64,000 nucleotides of DNA, from positions 1-64,000 of the forward strand of contig NZ_JAAORG010000003.1 of the NCBI RefSeq assembly GCF_017696055.1. Direction: 5' to 3'. The translations under genes were made by a program, and so were the position numbers. Below the pieces are notes generated by a model. The model worked only from the letters and a program-made list of their open reading frames with translations, did no database searches and was not told the origin of the DNA. Below are positions 32,960 through 42,698 of the stretch, piece by piece (the stretch's first letter is position 1; each line of letters opens with the position of its first letter). Source of the stretch: Prochlorococcus marinus XMU1406. Lineage in GTDB: Bacteria > Cyanobacteriota > Cyanobacteriia > PCC-6307 > Cyanobiaceae.

Positions 32960-34429
32960 ATGATCAAACTTTTTAATACTTTAAGCAAAAGGGTTGAGGT
33001 TTTTAAACCTATTGATGATGTAGTAAAAATTTATTGTTGTGGAGTAACTGTTTATGATTTATGTCATCTTGGTCATGCCAGAAGTTATATAGCTTGGGAT
33101 GTATTGCGAAGATTTTTAATATACAGTGATTACAAAGTGAAGTATGTTCAAAATTTTACAGATATTGATGACAAGATCTTAAAAAGAGCGAAAGAAGAAA
33201 GCAGTTCAATGAAGGAAGTATCTGAAAAGAATATTATTGAATTTCATAAAGATATGGATTCTTTAGGGATAATGCGTCCGGATAGTATGCCAAGAGCAAC
33301 GAATCATATATGCAATATCTGCTCCTTCATTACAATCCTTGAGGACAAAGGTTATGCATACTCTAGGGATGGAGATGTTTATTATTCTGTTTTTAAAAAT
33401 AAAAATTATGGAAAGCTTAGTAAGCAAAATATACAAGAACAAAATATCAATCAGCAAGGAAGAATGGCTAATGAGGAAAATAGTAAAAAACTAAATCCGC
33501 AAGATTTTGCACTATGGAAAAAAGCCAAAGATGATGAACCATTTTTTGATTCGCCATGGGGTAAAGGTAGGCCAGGATGGCACATTGAATGTTCGGCAAT
33601 GGTTAAAGATGAATTAGGAGATACTATTGATATCCATTTAGGTGGTTCTGATTTGATTTTTCCACATCATGAGAATGAAATCGCTCAATCAGAAGCAGCC
33701 AATGGCAAAAAGCTAGCAAACTATTGGTTACACAATGGGATGGTCAATGTAAATGGACAAAAGATGAGTAAATCACTTAAAAATTTTAAAACTATCAGAG
33801 AGCTAATTAAGTCAGGCATAAGCCCTATGACTTTGCGATATTTTGTTATGACTGTGAATTATAGAAAACCACTTGATTTTACGGAAGAAGCTTTAAGGAG
33901 TGCTTCAGAAGCTTGGAAAAATATTAATGTAGCCCTTTCTTTTATGGACCTTACAAAAGGTGATTTTAGATCTATTGATAAAAATGAATCTCTCGCAGAA
34001 GAATATAAAGAGAAAATAAGTTTTGAATTATCTCAAAAAAAGCTTAAATTTTCTGAGGCTCTTGGAAATGACCTTAATACAGCAGGTGCTATTGCAATTA
34101 TTTACGATTTAGCGAAACCATTAAAAAACTTTTTAAACCAATTTCAAAGGGTTGAAGGTTTTACAATAGACCTAAATGAAAAATTGTTTCTACTTGAGAA
34201 TTTTAAAACTCTTGAAAAGTTGACTGAGGTACTTGGTCTTAAAAAAGAGGTTTTAGTAAAAGAAAGTAAAATAAAAGAGGAAGAAATATCATCACTTATT
34301 AATGAAAGATTGAAAGCAAAAATGGAAAAGAATTATGCGAAGGCGGATGAAATCAGGAGTTTGTTAAAAGAAAAAGGTATTGAACTTATTGATCAATCAA
34401 AGGAAATAACAAAATGGATAAGGGTCTAA
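32960..34429 (+). CDS. cysS: Cysteinyl-tRNA synthetase
   Basis: The 489-residue class I synthetase has the HIGH-like HLGH in VYDLCHLGHARSYIAWDV and the KMSKS signature in GQKMSKSLKNF. Zinc ligands are Cys27 (YCCGVTV) and GWHIECSAM in the middle. The DALR-like C-terminal helices are complete. It charges tRNA-Cys. It follows polA by 24 bases. An AT-rich hairpin with a T-run downstream (about 34437-34467) may terminate the unit. Confidence 0.97.
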   Translation: MIKLFNTLSKRVEVFKPIDDVVKIYCCGVTVYDLCHLGHARSYIAWDVLRRFLIYSDYKVKYVQNFTDIDDKILKRAKEESSSMKEVSEKNIIEFHKDMDSLGIMRPDSMPRATNHICNICSFITILEDKGYAYSRDGDVYYSVFKNKNYGKLSKQNIQEQNINQQGRMANEENSKKLNPQDFALWKKAKDDEPFFDSPWGKGRPGWHIECSAMVKDELGDTIDIHLGGSDLIFPHHENEIAQSEAANGKKLANYWLHNGMVNVNGQKMSKSLKNFKTIRELIKSGISPMTLRYFVMTVNYRKPLDFTEEALRSASEAWKNINVALSFMDLTKGDFRSIDKNESLAEEYKEKISFELSQKKLKFSEALGNDLNTAGAIAIIYDLAKPLKNFLNQFQRVEGFTIDLNEKLFLLENFKTLEKLTEVLGLKKEVLVKESKIKEEEISSLINERLKAKMEKNYAKADEIRSLLKEKGIELIDQSKEITKWIRV

Positions 34430-34511
34430 ATTTTAAGAAAAAAACAAATTTGAAATTTTTGTTTTTTAAATACACCTTTAAATGGGAAGATATTAGAAAT
34501 ATCAGAGAAAA

Positions 34512-35741
34512 TTGAAATACATTACTGTGCTCGGTTCTACAGGTTCAATTGGGACTCAAACTCTCGAAATAGCTAGTGAGCAGCCTTATAAGTTTAAAGC
34601 CGTAGCTCTTTCGGCAGGAAGAAATATTAATTTATTAACCGAACAAGTTAAAACACATAAACCAGAAGTAGTCGCGATTGAGGATGAAAATCTTATAGAA
34701 GATTTAAAAGATAATATTAATAACTTAGATTTGGATAGTCCTCCCTTGGTTTTGAGTGGGAAGGAGGGGATTAACGCAGTTGCAGCATGGGATAAGGCAG
34801 ATACTGTGGTTACAGGGATAGTAGGCTGTGCTGGCTTAATTCCAACAATGTCAGCAATTAATGCGGGGAAAAATATTGCACTTGCTAACAAAGAAACTTT
34901 AATCGCGGCAGGGCCAATTGTTATTCCTGCATTAAAGAAAAATAATAGTAGGCTTTTACCTGCAGATTCAGAACACTCTGCTATCTTTCAATGTTTACAA
35001 GGATTACCCAATTATGAAAATGCAGATTTTTCAACAGGAGAGATACCTAAAGGTTTAAAAGCAATACATTTAACAGCTTCTGGTGGTGCTTTCAGAGATT
35101 GGGCCGTTGAGGATTTAAAGCATGTCACAGTGGAAGATGCAACTTCACATCCTAATTGGGATATGGGAAAAAAAATAACTGTAGATTCTGCAACTCTTAT
35201 GAATAAAGGATTAGAAGTTATAGAAGCTCATTATTTATTTGGTACCTCTTACGAAAATATCGAAATAGTTATCCACCCTCAAAGTATTATTCATTCAATG
35301 ATTGAGATGGAAGATTCTTCAGTATTAGCTCAATTAGGTTGGCCAGATATGAAACTACCTATTTTATATGCGATGAGTTGGCCTGAAAGATTTAAAACAA
35401 ATTGGAAAAGATTAAACCTAAGTGAAATTGGAAAATTAACTTTTAAAGAGCCAGACGAGTTTAAATATCCATGCATGGGACTAGCCTACGCCGCAGGAAA
35501 ATCTTCTGGGACTATGCCTGCAGTCTTAAATGCTGCTAATGAAATGGCTGTTGAACAATTCCTTAAAGAAAAAATTTCTTTTCAAGAAATTCCAACATTT
35601 ATAAGTAAAGCTTGTGAATCACATATGGAGAATTTGAATTTGAGTCCCGAATTGGAGGATATTCTTGAAGTCGACAATTGGGCCAGACTTTTTGTTGAGC
35701 AAGAAATTAAAAAAGGAAAAAAATACGTAAGTATTGGATAA
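34512..35741 (+). CDS. dxr: 1-deoxy-D-xylulose 5-phosphate reductoisomerase
   Basis: The 409-residue protein begins [14 protein letters not shown] (NADPH-binding), has [27 protein letters not shown] and [10 protein letters not shown], and the metal/catalytic segment [21 protein letters not shown]. It catalyses the second step of the MEP isoprenoid pathway, feeding chlorophyll, carotenoid and quinone synthesis. Start is TTG 34512; the N-terminus at this position fits the family. Separated from the following minus-strand block by 85 bases. Confidence 0.96.
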   Translation: MKYITVLGSTGSIGTQTLEIASEQPYKFKAVALSAGRNINLLTEQVKTHKPEVVAIEDENLIEDLKDNINNLDLDSPPLVLSGKEGINAVAAWDKADTVVTGIVGCAGLIPTMSAINAGKNIALANKETLIAAGPIVIPALKKNNSRLLPADSEHSAIFQCLQGLPNYENADFSTGEIPKGLKAIHLTASGGAFRDWAVEDLKHVTVEDATSHPNWDMGKKITVDSATLMNKGLEVIEAHYLFGTSYENIEIVIHPQSIIHSMIEMEDSSVLAQLGWPDMKLPILYAMSWPERFKTNWKRLNLSEIGKLTFKEPDEFKYPCMGLAYAAGKSSGTMPAVLNAANEMAVEQFLKEKISFQEIPTFISKACESHMENLNLSPELEDILEVDNWARLFVEQEIKKGKKYVSIG

Positions 35742-35826
35742 AAGTGAATATTAAAAGTCACCTAACTAACCATTTCTTACGACTATTGGATGTTGAACTT
35801 ATAAGCAAAGTTTTTATCTTTAAACT

Positions 35827-36513
35827 TTATGCCACTCTGAATTCTCGTTTCATGTTCATTTCAGGCAAGTCATTCATTGAATCTCTCCATTCCTGGGCCC
35901 ATTCACTTTGACTATGTCTATAAATTCTAATTAGTTCATCTACAGAAGAATCATGATAATCAACTCTAAGGTCTAAAAGGGGAAAGCCTAGTTCTCCGCT
36001 TACCTTTAGGGCGCTTGAGGTTGAACGGGGGCTTCGTCTATCTCCACCTATATTTTCTCCTGCATTAAGAGCATCAATTAGTCTTTTCCCTAATTTAATA
36101 TTTGGATCACTTTGTTTAAAAACATCAGCCATCACCTCAAGAACTTCAATATTCTCTAGAAAATTGCCAGCAACAGAAAAGTTTTCTCCACTTATATGTC
36201 CGCTTATCTGAAAACATTCTTGACCTGTCCAGCATGCGCTTCTCCCATACTTATCAATTAAGTGAACCTGTCTTTTATTCCTGCCAAAATCTTCTTTAAT
36301 TAAATCTTCCAAAACAATTTTTGAATCAGAGCAGCATTGGAGTGACTCAAGACTTCTTAACCCTAAATAAGGATTAGTTTGCCCTTGAGTTGCAACAGCA
36401 CCAACCTGTGATCTAACGAATGAAACTGTTGAGCCAACAGCTATATGACAAGAAGAAACTGCAACACCAAATCTATTTTTTAAAGGATCAAAACCAATAA
36501 TTGAAAATGTCAT
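35827..36513 (-). CDS. DUF1028 family protein (Ntn-hydrolase-like)
   Basis: The 228-residue protein begins TFSIIGFDPLKNRFGVAVSS and continues with GAVATQGQTNPYLGLRSLE, SACWTGQEC, FSVAGNFLEN and NIGGDRRSPRSTSSALKV, all features of DUF1028. Members are predicted N-terminal-nucleophile-like hydrolases and often stand next to M20 amidohydrolases. Here the M20 gene ends on the base before this ATG, so both are surely co-transcribed. The reaction is unknown; hydrolysis of an amide or carbamoyl product is inferred from context. Confidence 0.88.
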   Translation of the reverse strand: MTFSIIGFDPLKNRFGVAVSSCHIAVGSTVSFVRSQVGAVATQGQTNPYLGLRSLESLQCCSDSKIVLEDLIKEDFGRNKRQVHLIDKYGRSACWTGQECFQISGHISGENFSVAGNFLENIEVLEVMADVFKQSDPNIKLGKRLIDALNAGENIGGDRRSPRSTSSALKVSGELGFPLLDLRVDYHDSSVDELIRIYRHSQSEWAQEWRDSMNDLPEMNMKREFRVA

Positions 36514-37791
36514 TTATATCATTAGAGGCTTGTCTAAAAAATTCTTATCAATAGAAAATATTGTATTTAATAAAACCTCAATACCATTAGCACATTGATC
36601 AAGAGAAGTATATTCCTTATAGGAATGACTCAGACCATTCCTGCTTGGGACAAAGATCATAACCATAGGACAAATCCTTCCTATTTCTTGTGAGTCATGA
36701 CTTGCTTTGCTTGGTAAGATTCCAGTTTTAAATCCCAACTTTTCAGATTCATGAAATGAAGAGCTCACTAATTTAGGGCATGACTTAGTGGGAATCACTT
36801 CAAATTGAGCTTCTATCTGTACTACGCATCCAGTAACTTCTTGAATTTCTGAGCATAGATTCTCAATTCTTAAACTCATTTTCCCAATTACATCTTCATC
36901 CAAATCTCTCATATCTATAGTGAATACTGCCTCTCCTGGAATAACATTTGCCGCATTTGGATGTAATTTCAATTTACCAACTGTTGCGACTGCACTTTCA
37001 GAAGTAGTTTTAGCAATCTGTTCAATGCCAACAATAATTTTAGAGGCGGCCAAAAGTGCATCATTTCTATTTGACATCGGTGTAGTTCCTGCATGATTTG
37101 CCTGGCCTGTAACCTTAACGGTTATTCTTTTTTGACCTACTATTCCATTAACAATTCCGATATCCAAACCACCATCTTCTAGAACCTTTCCCTGTTCAAC
37201 ATGTAATTCAAGAAAAGCGAATATATCTTTTTTACTTCTTGCCGCACTTCTAATCTCAAGCCAATTTCCACCAATCAGAGAAAGATTATCAATTATTGAA
37301 CAAGAATTACTAGTAATAAAATCTTCTTCGTTTACAGATAAATTACCTGTAAAGCCTTTACAACCAATCATTGTCGATTCTTCATCAGCAAAGACAATTA
37401 TTTCAAATGGTCTATTTAATTTAATGTCATTTTCCTGAAGGAAAAAAGCAATTTCGATTCCTGCAATTACTCCTAAAGTTCCGTCGTACTTACCTCCCTT
37501 TGGAACAGTGTCGAGATGAGATCCAGTAACAATAGGAGGTAAATTATTATCATGACCATCTAATCTTGCAATAATATTTCCTGCAGTATCTATCCTTATT
37601 TTTAAACCTAAGTCCTCAAGGGTTTTCATAAAAAAATTTCTTGCATATATATCTTCATCAGAAAACCCTCTTCTTGAAACAGAACCATTCTCAGAAGCTC
37701 CGATTGAAGAAAAAGAATTTATCAATTCTTGGATTCTCTCCCTATTTATTACCTGTGGCTCTAGGATATTTAACCCAGCGCTATAGCTCAT
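36514..37791 (-). CDS. M20 N-carbamoyl-L-amino-acid hydrolase / allantoate amidohydrolase type enzyme
   Basis: The 425-residue protein is a di-zinc M20 hydrolase: GSHLDTVPKGGKYDGTLGVIA (His/Asp ligands), FADEESTMIGCKGF (Glu pair), ELHVEQGKVLEDGG, and QANHAGTTPMSNRNDALLAA in the dimerisation domain, ending PSRNGLSHSYKEYTS. This combination defines the hydantoinase/carbamoylase subfamily that removes N-carbamoyl or ureido groups. The actual substrate is not evident. It lies between the asparagine-synthase-type gene and the DUF1028 gene on one strand. Confidence 0.88.
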   Translation of the reverse strand: MSYSAGLNILEPQVINRERIQELINSFSSIGASENGSVSRRGFSDEDIYARNFFMKTLEDLGLKIRIDTAGNIIARLDGHDNNLPPIVTGSHLDTVPKGGKYDGTLGVIAGIEIAFFLQENDIKLNRPFEIIVFADEESTMIGCKGFTGNLSVNEEDFITSNSCSIIDNLSLIGGNWLEIRSAARSKKDIFAFLELHVEQGKVLEDGGLDIGIVNGIVGQKRITVKVTGQANHAGTTPMSNRNDALLAASKIIVGIEQIAKTTSESAVATVGKLKLHPNAANVIPGEAVFTIDMRDLDEDVIGKMSLRIENLCSEIQEVTGCVVQIEAQFEVIPTKSCPKLVSSSFHESEKLGFKTGILPSKASHDSQEIGRICPMVMIFVPSRNGLSHSYKEYTSLDQCANGIEVLLNTIFSIDKNFLDKPLMI

Positions 37792-37885
37792 ACTTCTATT
37801 ACTTAAACCTACTTAAGGTCTCTTATTTTTCAAATAAAACCTGTATTGGTTTACACCTTTTCAGAAATTAATTTAAGGAACGAAT

Positions 37886-39898
37886 TCAAACTTTCCAACC
37901 TAAATTATCAGCCATCTTTTGAGCCTTATCTGGGATATCCTCAATTATAAAAATCTTATATAAGATCTGAACGCTTAAAAGATGATTGATTATTGCATCC
38001 AATTGTACTTTTTCTGAGGCATCAAGCTCTGAACTAAAAAATTTATTCAGCAAATTATTTACTTCTGTTTCATCCAAGATTCCAAATTCTCTTATCCTCT
38101 CTGGACTTAAAAACTCACCCACAATTTCCTGCATAGAACTTAAATTATCTTTATCTGCATGAGAAGGGGGAGCCATAAAAGGAAATTTTTCACGTTTATA
38201 TAATGATTCAGGCAGTAATCCTGACATGGCTTCTCTTAAAACATACTTCTCGACATTGTCTTTAATCCTTAATTCAGGGGGAACAGCAACAGCAGCTTCA
38301 GCTAGGTAATGATCTAAAAATGCAGGTCTGGCTTCCATTGAATTTGACATATCCACTCTATCTCCTCCCCATGTGAGAATTTGGCCCTCAAGCATAGTCT
38401 TCATCCAAACGTACTGAGCCTGATCAATTGCGTATCTATCCTCTAACTGTTCAAGATCAAGTTCTCCAAAAATTGCCGCTCCAGGATCATAATCTTCCGT
38501 TAACTCTTTATATTTACTTGAGACTAGACTTTTGGCATAAGTTTCACATGCAAGCCAAGGTTGAAGGCAACTTGGCGTAAATCCTAAAAATTCCTTGAAA
38601 GATTGATTACTTATCTCTTCATTAGCTAGCATCGCGCCTTTAAAAATATCATTTGAATTTTCTAGATTTTCTTTAAGATTCCTAGATTCTGCATTAGAAA
38701 TTCCTACCCCATAGGTATACATATCTTTTCTAAAAGCGGGATAGCCACCAAACAATTCATCTGAACCCTCTCCTGTCATAACGACCTTATAATCGAGCTC
38801 ATTCACTCTTTTACTCATAAGGTATTTTGCAATTGCAAGGGTGTTATAAATAGATCTTTCAGTAAACCATAGAACCTTTTCAAAATTCCCATACAGATCA
38901 TCCCCATTTATTTTTAAAATCTCATGATCTGCATTTGTGGCGACAGCCATCTCTTTTGCTATCGAAGTTTCATCATATCTTTCATCACTGAAACCAATCG
39001 TGAATGCCTTTACTGATTTTTGACTTATTGCAGAAGCCAATCCCAAAATTGAGCAACTATCAATTCCACCGGATAAATAACAGCCGACCGGAACATCAGC
39101 AACCATTCTTAATTCGACAGCTCTCAACAATTCTTTTCTAATATTTTCAATAAAATATTCTTCACTTTTTTCTCTTTCATAATTGTTTTTCTTTGGGAAA
39201 TTTATATCCCAGAACTTTTCCTCTGTTATCTGAAATTGATTATTTAATCTTTTGACCTTAAGAATATATCCAGGCTTAACTTGTTTAACACCTGCAAATG
39301 CTGTAGAGCCAGGGACCATAACCTGCATCAACTGATGAACCAGTCCTTCTCCCGTAAATTTTCTTTCAACTGATGGATGGGCAAATAATACTTTTAATTC
39401 AGAGCCAAATATTATAGAATCATCGGTCTCAATCCAGTATTGAGGTTTAATCCCAAATCGATCTCTTACAAGATAAAGACAATCCTTTTCTGCATCAAAC
39501 AATGAAAAGGCAAATTCTCCTCTCAGATAAGATAATGACTCATCAATGCCATATTTCTCATAAAGTCTAAGCAATATTTCCGAATCACTTTTTGAAGAAA
39601 AGTTTACGCCCTGAGCAACAAGATCAGCCCTGATTCTTTGAAAGTCATAAAATTCACCGTTATGTGCCATCAAAATATGATTTTTGTCACCTCCAATAAA
39701 AGGCTGTCTAGCTCGATTTTCATTTAAATCTATTATTGATAGTCGCGCATGACAGAATCCTACAGAAGCATCATCTGATAATTTATACCCAAAACCGTCC
39801 GGTCCACGATGGCTTTGAATAGCAGCCATATTTACAAGAATCTGAGGTTCAACAGATTTATCTTTTGATTTATTAAAAACCCCCCCTATTCCACACAT
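37886..39898 (-). CDS. Asparagine-synthase-type glutamine amidotransferase
   Basis: The 670-residue protein has an N-terminal glutaminase with Cys2 (MCGIGGVFNKS; also SHRGPDGFGY and AHNGEFYDF). An ATP-pyrophosphatase-type synthetase follows, with YLSGGIDSCSILG (residues ~274-286) and VVMTGEGSDELFGGYPAF. It is longer than classical AsnB (about 554). Related enzymes also amidate other carboxylates. It starts four bases after the stop of the carbamoyltransferase-like gene. In this context, amidation of a carbamoylated acid is a reasonable hypothesis, while plain asparagine synthesis is the default alternative. Confidence 0.88.
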   Translation of the reverse strand: MCGIGGVFNKSKDKSVEPQILVNMAAIQSHRGPDGFGYKLSDDASVGFCHARLSIIDLNENRARQPFIGGDKNHILMAHNGEFYDFQRIRADLVAQGVNFSSKSDSEILLRLYEKYGIDESLSYLRGEFAFSLFDAEKDCLYLVRDRFGIKPQYWIETDDSIIFGSELKVLFAHPSVERKFTGEGLVHQLMQVMVPGSTAFAGVKQVKPGYILKVKRLNNQFQITEEKFWDINFPKKNNYEREKSEEYFIENIRKELLRAVELRMVADVPVGCYLSGGIDSCSILGLASAISQKSVKAFTIGFSDERYDETSIAKEMAVATNADHEILKINGDDLYGNFEKVLWFTERSIYNTLAIAKYLMSKRVNELDYKVVMTGEGSDELFGGYPAFRKDMYTYGVGISNAESRNLKENLENSNDIFKGAMLANEEISNQSFKEFLGFTPSCLQPWLACETYAKSLVSSKYKELTEDYDPGAAIFGELDLEQLEDRYAIDQAQYVWMKTMLEGQILTWGGDRVDMSNSMEARPAFLDHYLAEAAVAVPPELRIKDNVEKYVLREAMSGLLPESLYKREKFPFMAPPSHADKDNLSSMQEIVGEFLSPERIREFGILDETEVNNLLNKFFSSELDASEKVQLDAIINHLLSVQILYKIFIIEDIPDKAQKMADNLGWKV

Positions 39899-39902
39899 CT
39901 AG

Positions 39903-41030
39903 TTAAATGACATCCATTACTCTTGTTGTTCTATCCATCAGACAGGTAAGTAATGCCATTCTTACAAATACTGCGCCTCTTGACTGAGCAAAATACCAAT
40001 TTTTTGAGGTCTGATCCAGTGATGTTGACAATTCAGGGCCACGCGCAAGTGGATGCAATATTATTGAATCTTTTTTAAATGGCAACTCACTGTGCAATCT
40101 AAATGCACTTCCATGAACCTCATAATTTTCTCCCACCCATGCAATTGCATTTATATAGGTAACGTCCAAGGAAGGTAATACTTTTTGCATATCCGTCTCC
40201 AGCTGAATCTTTAGACCAGATTCAATAAGTTGTTCCAGCTGACCTTCATCAAATAGATCGTTCTGATCGATGGATTTGTCATCGTAAATGACAATAATTT
40301 TTTTTATGAAATATGAAAACTTGCAGAATAATTTCAGAAGAGATCTGACCGTTCTCATACGTGATGGAACTCCGATGATACCAATGGTTATTTTTTCACT
40401 ATCATCAATTGATTTGTTAACCAGATGCGGTCTCCATTTAAAAATCGTATAAAGATCAGACATCGCCTGAGTGGGATGTTCATCGATTCCATTACCGGCA
40501 TTGATTATTGGAATTCTCAATGATTTTGTCATTTCAAAAATCGCCTTATTGTCACTTTCTCTGAGGACAATGCAGTCACCGTAATTATTAAACATATGAG
40601 CAATATCCAGATGGGTTTCTCCCTTGGCAATTCCAGTGGAACTTTTATCGGTGATATTTATTGAATCGCCACCCAGCCTGTGCCATGCGCTGTCAAACGA
40701 TAATCTTGTTCTGGTGCTTGGTTCATAAAAGGCATTTATGAGTATCTTTCCCTTGAGGGGACTGTTATGGGAAATATATCTGTTTGGATTACTTTCAAAT
40801 TTTGCCGCCAGCCTAAAAAGTTGTAGGAGACAATCATTACTAAAGGGGTCTATAGAAATTACATGCCTGTCCAATAACTGATATAAAAATTCAGCTCTTT
40901 CCTTGATTTCAGATAATAAATTCTGAGGATGAGTGGAGCCGTAAATATCAGGTCCGATTCTTGAAAAAGAAAATGATTTTTCCTTATGTAAGGTTTTTAC
41001 TTTATATGATCCCAAAATATTAAAGTTCAA
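39903..41030 (-). CDS. Aspartate-carbamoyltransferase-like enzyme with altered amino-acid site
   Basis: The 375-residue protein keeps the carbamoyl-phosphate site: EPSTRTRLSF (residues 103-112), SSTGIAKGET (130-139), Arg147, EHPTQAMSDL (His175) and RMRTVRSLL. Where E. coli PyrB has T-R-V-Q (Arg229 and Gln231 bind aspartate) this protein has N-A-I-A (284-287), and HPLP is HPLA (316-319). So the aspartate site is gone while carbamoyl transfer should remain. It is about 60 residues longer than PyrB, mostly at the N-terminus. Start is TTG 41030. The DNA looks somewhat richer in GC than neighbours. First gene of the block down to 35827. Confidence 0.82.
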   Translation of the reverse strand: MNFNILGSYKVKTLHKEKSFSFSRIGPDIYGSTHPQNLLSEIKERAEFLYQLLDRHVISIDPFSNDCLLQLFRLAAKFESNPNRYISHNSPLKGKILINAFYEPSTRTRLSFDSAWHRLGGDSINITDKSSTGIAKGETHLDIAHMFNNYGDCIVLRESDNKAIFEMTKSLRIPIINAGNGIDEHPTQAMSDLYTIFKWRPHLVNKSIDDSEKITIGIIGVPSRMRTVRSLLKLFCKFSYFIKKIIVIYDDKSIDQNDLFDEGQLEQLIESGLKIQLETDMQKVLPSLDVTYINAIAWVGENYEVHGSAFRLHSELPFKKDSIILHPLARGPELSTSLDQTSKNWYFAQSRGAVFVRMALLTCLMDRTTRVMDVI

Positions 41031-41275
41031 AAATTGTGCCGATAACTACATTTTTATAAAAAAAAATAAATAAAGACAAGTAATTTCAAAGAAAAATCTC
41101 AGAAAATGTCTAATTATTATCAGTTTCTGTATAGAACTAATACAGGAAATATTTAATTCAGCTCATAATTTAACAGCAATACTAGTTGCTTTACCCTTTG
41201 AAAAAGAAGTTTTAACGGGTGATTGTATCATGCCCTAGAATTAGCTTAATGGGAGTATGGCAGAGGGATTTAAAA

Positions 41276-41623
41276 ATGACAAAATGGGTAAATAAACACC
41301 TTCTGCTATGCGCAACACCCACAAAACAGAAATGCTTTAAAGGAAATGAAGGTCAAAAAACATGGGAATATCTGAAAAAGACTTTAAAAAAATTTGAGAA
41401 TGATCCCTGTACAAAAAACGTTCATATATTAAGATCAAAAGCTGACTGTTTAAGAATATGTAAGAACGGCCCAATTCTTCTTGTTTGGCCTGATGGTATT
41501 TGGTATGAGAAAGTTTCTCCAGAAAAAATTTCAGAAATTTTTACCTCACATATTATTAACGGTAAGCCAATAGAAAAATGGATTTTTAAAAAAACACCAT
41601 TTTTAAATAGTCCTAGATACTAA
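41276..41623 (+). CDS. Thioredoxin-fold [2Fe-2S] ferredoxin-like protein
   Basis: The 115-residue protein starts at ATG 41276 with GAGGG upstream; the frame is open to 41219 but without support. The cysteine pattern LLCATPTKQKCFKG with a later DCLRICKNGPILLVWPDGIWY matches the thioredoxin-like [2Fe-2S] ferredoxin family. It probably serves electron transfer. It overlaps the convergent hydrolase gene by 11 bases at the 3' ends. Confidence 0.8.
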   Translation: MTKWVNKHLLLCATPTKQKCFKGNEGQKTWEYLKKTLKKFENDPCTKNVHILRSKADCLRICKNGPILLVWPDGIWYEKVSPEKISEIFTSHIINGKPIEKWIFKKTPFLNSPRY

Positions 41624-42698
41624 TAAACCAGTTCTTTACAACTTCGTCTGACCAGCAGCCATTAATCGAATGAAAACCATTATGACCTCCTTTTTCAGTT
41701 ATAAAAATAGTAAATTTATCAATAAATTTTCCTCTTAAATTCAAAGTTGCATTATATGGAACCCAAGGATCATCTTTGGCATGAATAAAAAGCATTTGAG
41801 GTAATTTTTTTATTGAGTTTTGGATTCTAAATATTGGAGAAGCTTTAACATAATAATCTTCTAAAGAATTAAATCCCCAACTAGGAGCTGTAAATTTCTG
41901 ATCAAATTCCCTTATACTTTTTAAACTTCTAATTTTTTTTCTTAATTTCTCATTATTAAGAATTTTGCCTTCATCATTATATCCCTCCCATAACTGATTT
42001 TTTAAGCGGTTAAGTAACCATTTTTGGTATATATAATTTCTAGATTTTTCAATACAGAGACTGCATGATGATAAATCTAAAGGGCTACTCACACAGGCTA
42101 GGCCATCTAAAAGTTTTTCTCCTTTGTTTTCATCGTAATCTAAGCAGGAATTTAAAAGAATTGTTCCGCCTAAAGATAATCCAACTCCATAAATTGGAAG
42201 ATTATTCATCTTAATCAGATCTTTAAACTCTAAATTAATGAATTTTTTAAAATGATTAATTGCTGAAATAACATCACTGGAGCATCTAGCACAATAATTT
42301 CCTTTAGCTAAATATCTCGCAGATCCAGATCCTCTTAGATTTAATTTAAGAACTCCAAAACCATTATTTACTAATTTCCTAGAAATTCTTCTTAAACCAA
42401 ACCGTTTAGTTGAGCCCCCTAAACCATGTGTAACGATTACAAAACCTCTAAGAGAGTTTAAGTTTTCAGGTAATTCTAAAAACCCTAGAAGATAATCACA
42501 TTCAAATTTTTTAGAAAGAATTTTATGAATCGGAAAGAATATTTTTTTATTTTTTTTTGATTTACCAAAATCAATAACAAAAGTATCTCTCAAAGTTTGT
42601 AAGTCACCACCTATCCAAGGTAAGACTTCTCGAAATGGCTTATTTTTTAAGTAATCTGAAAAGCTAGAAGATATACTATTATTTCTCCCCAACTCCAA
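41613..42698 (-). CDS. Alpha/beta hydrolase, YheT family
   Basis: The 361-residue protein has THGLGGSTKRFGLRRISRKL near residue 89, LKLNLRGSGSARY, the nucleophile elbow GVGLSLGGTILLNS and a late His in EKGGHNGFHS. These match the YheT-type hydrolases of unknown substrate. The start overlaps the pntB 3' end by 20 bases, so it may be translated from the same transcript as the transhydrogenase genes. Confidence 0.85.
   Translation of the reverse strand: MELGRNNSISSSFSDYLKNKPFREVLPWIGGDLQTLRDTFVIDFGKSKKNKKIFFPIHKILSKKFECDYLLGFLELPENLNSLRGFVIVTHGLGGSTKRFGLRRISRKLVNNGFGVLKLNLRGSGSARYLAKGNYCARCSSDVISAINHFKKFINLEFKDLIKMNNLPIYGVGLSLGGTILLNSCLDYDENKGEKLLDGLACVSSPLDLSSCSLCIEKSRNYIYQKWLLNRLKNQLWEGYNDEGKILNNEKLRKKIRSLKSIREFDQKFTAPSWGFNSLEDYYVKASPIFRIQNSIKKLPQMLFIHAKDDPWVPYNATLNLRGKFIDKFTIFITEKGGHNGFHSINGCWSDEVVKNWFISI

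Noticed and set aside
41219-41275. Longer N-terminus for the ferredoxin-like gene
   Set aside because: The added residues are not family-like, and the ATG at 41276 has a better ribosome-binding site.
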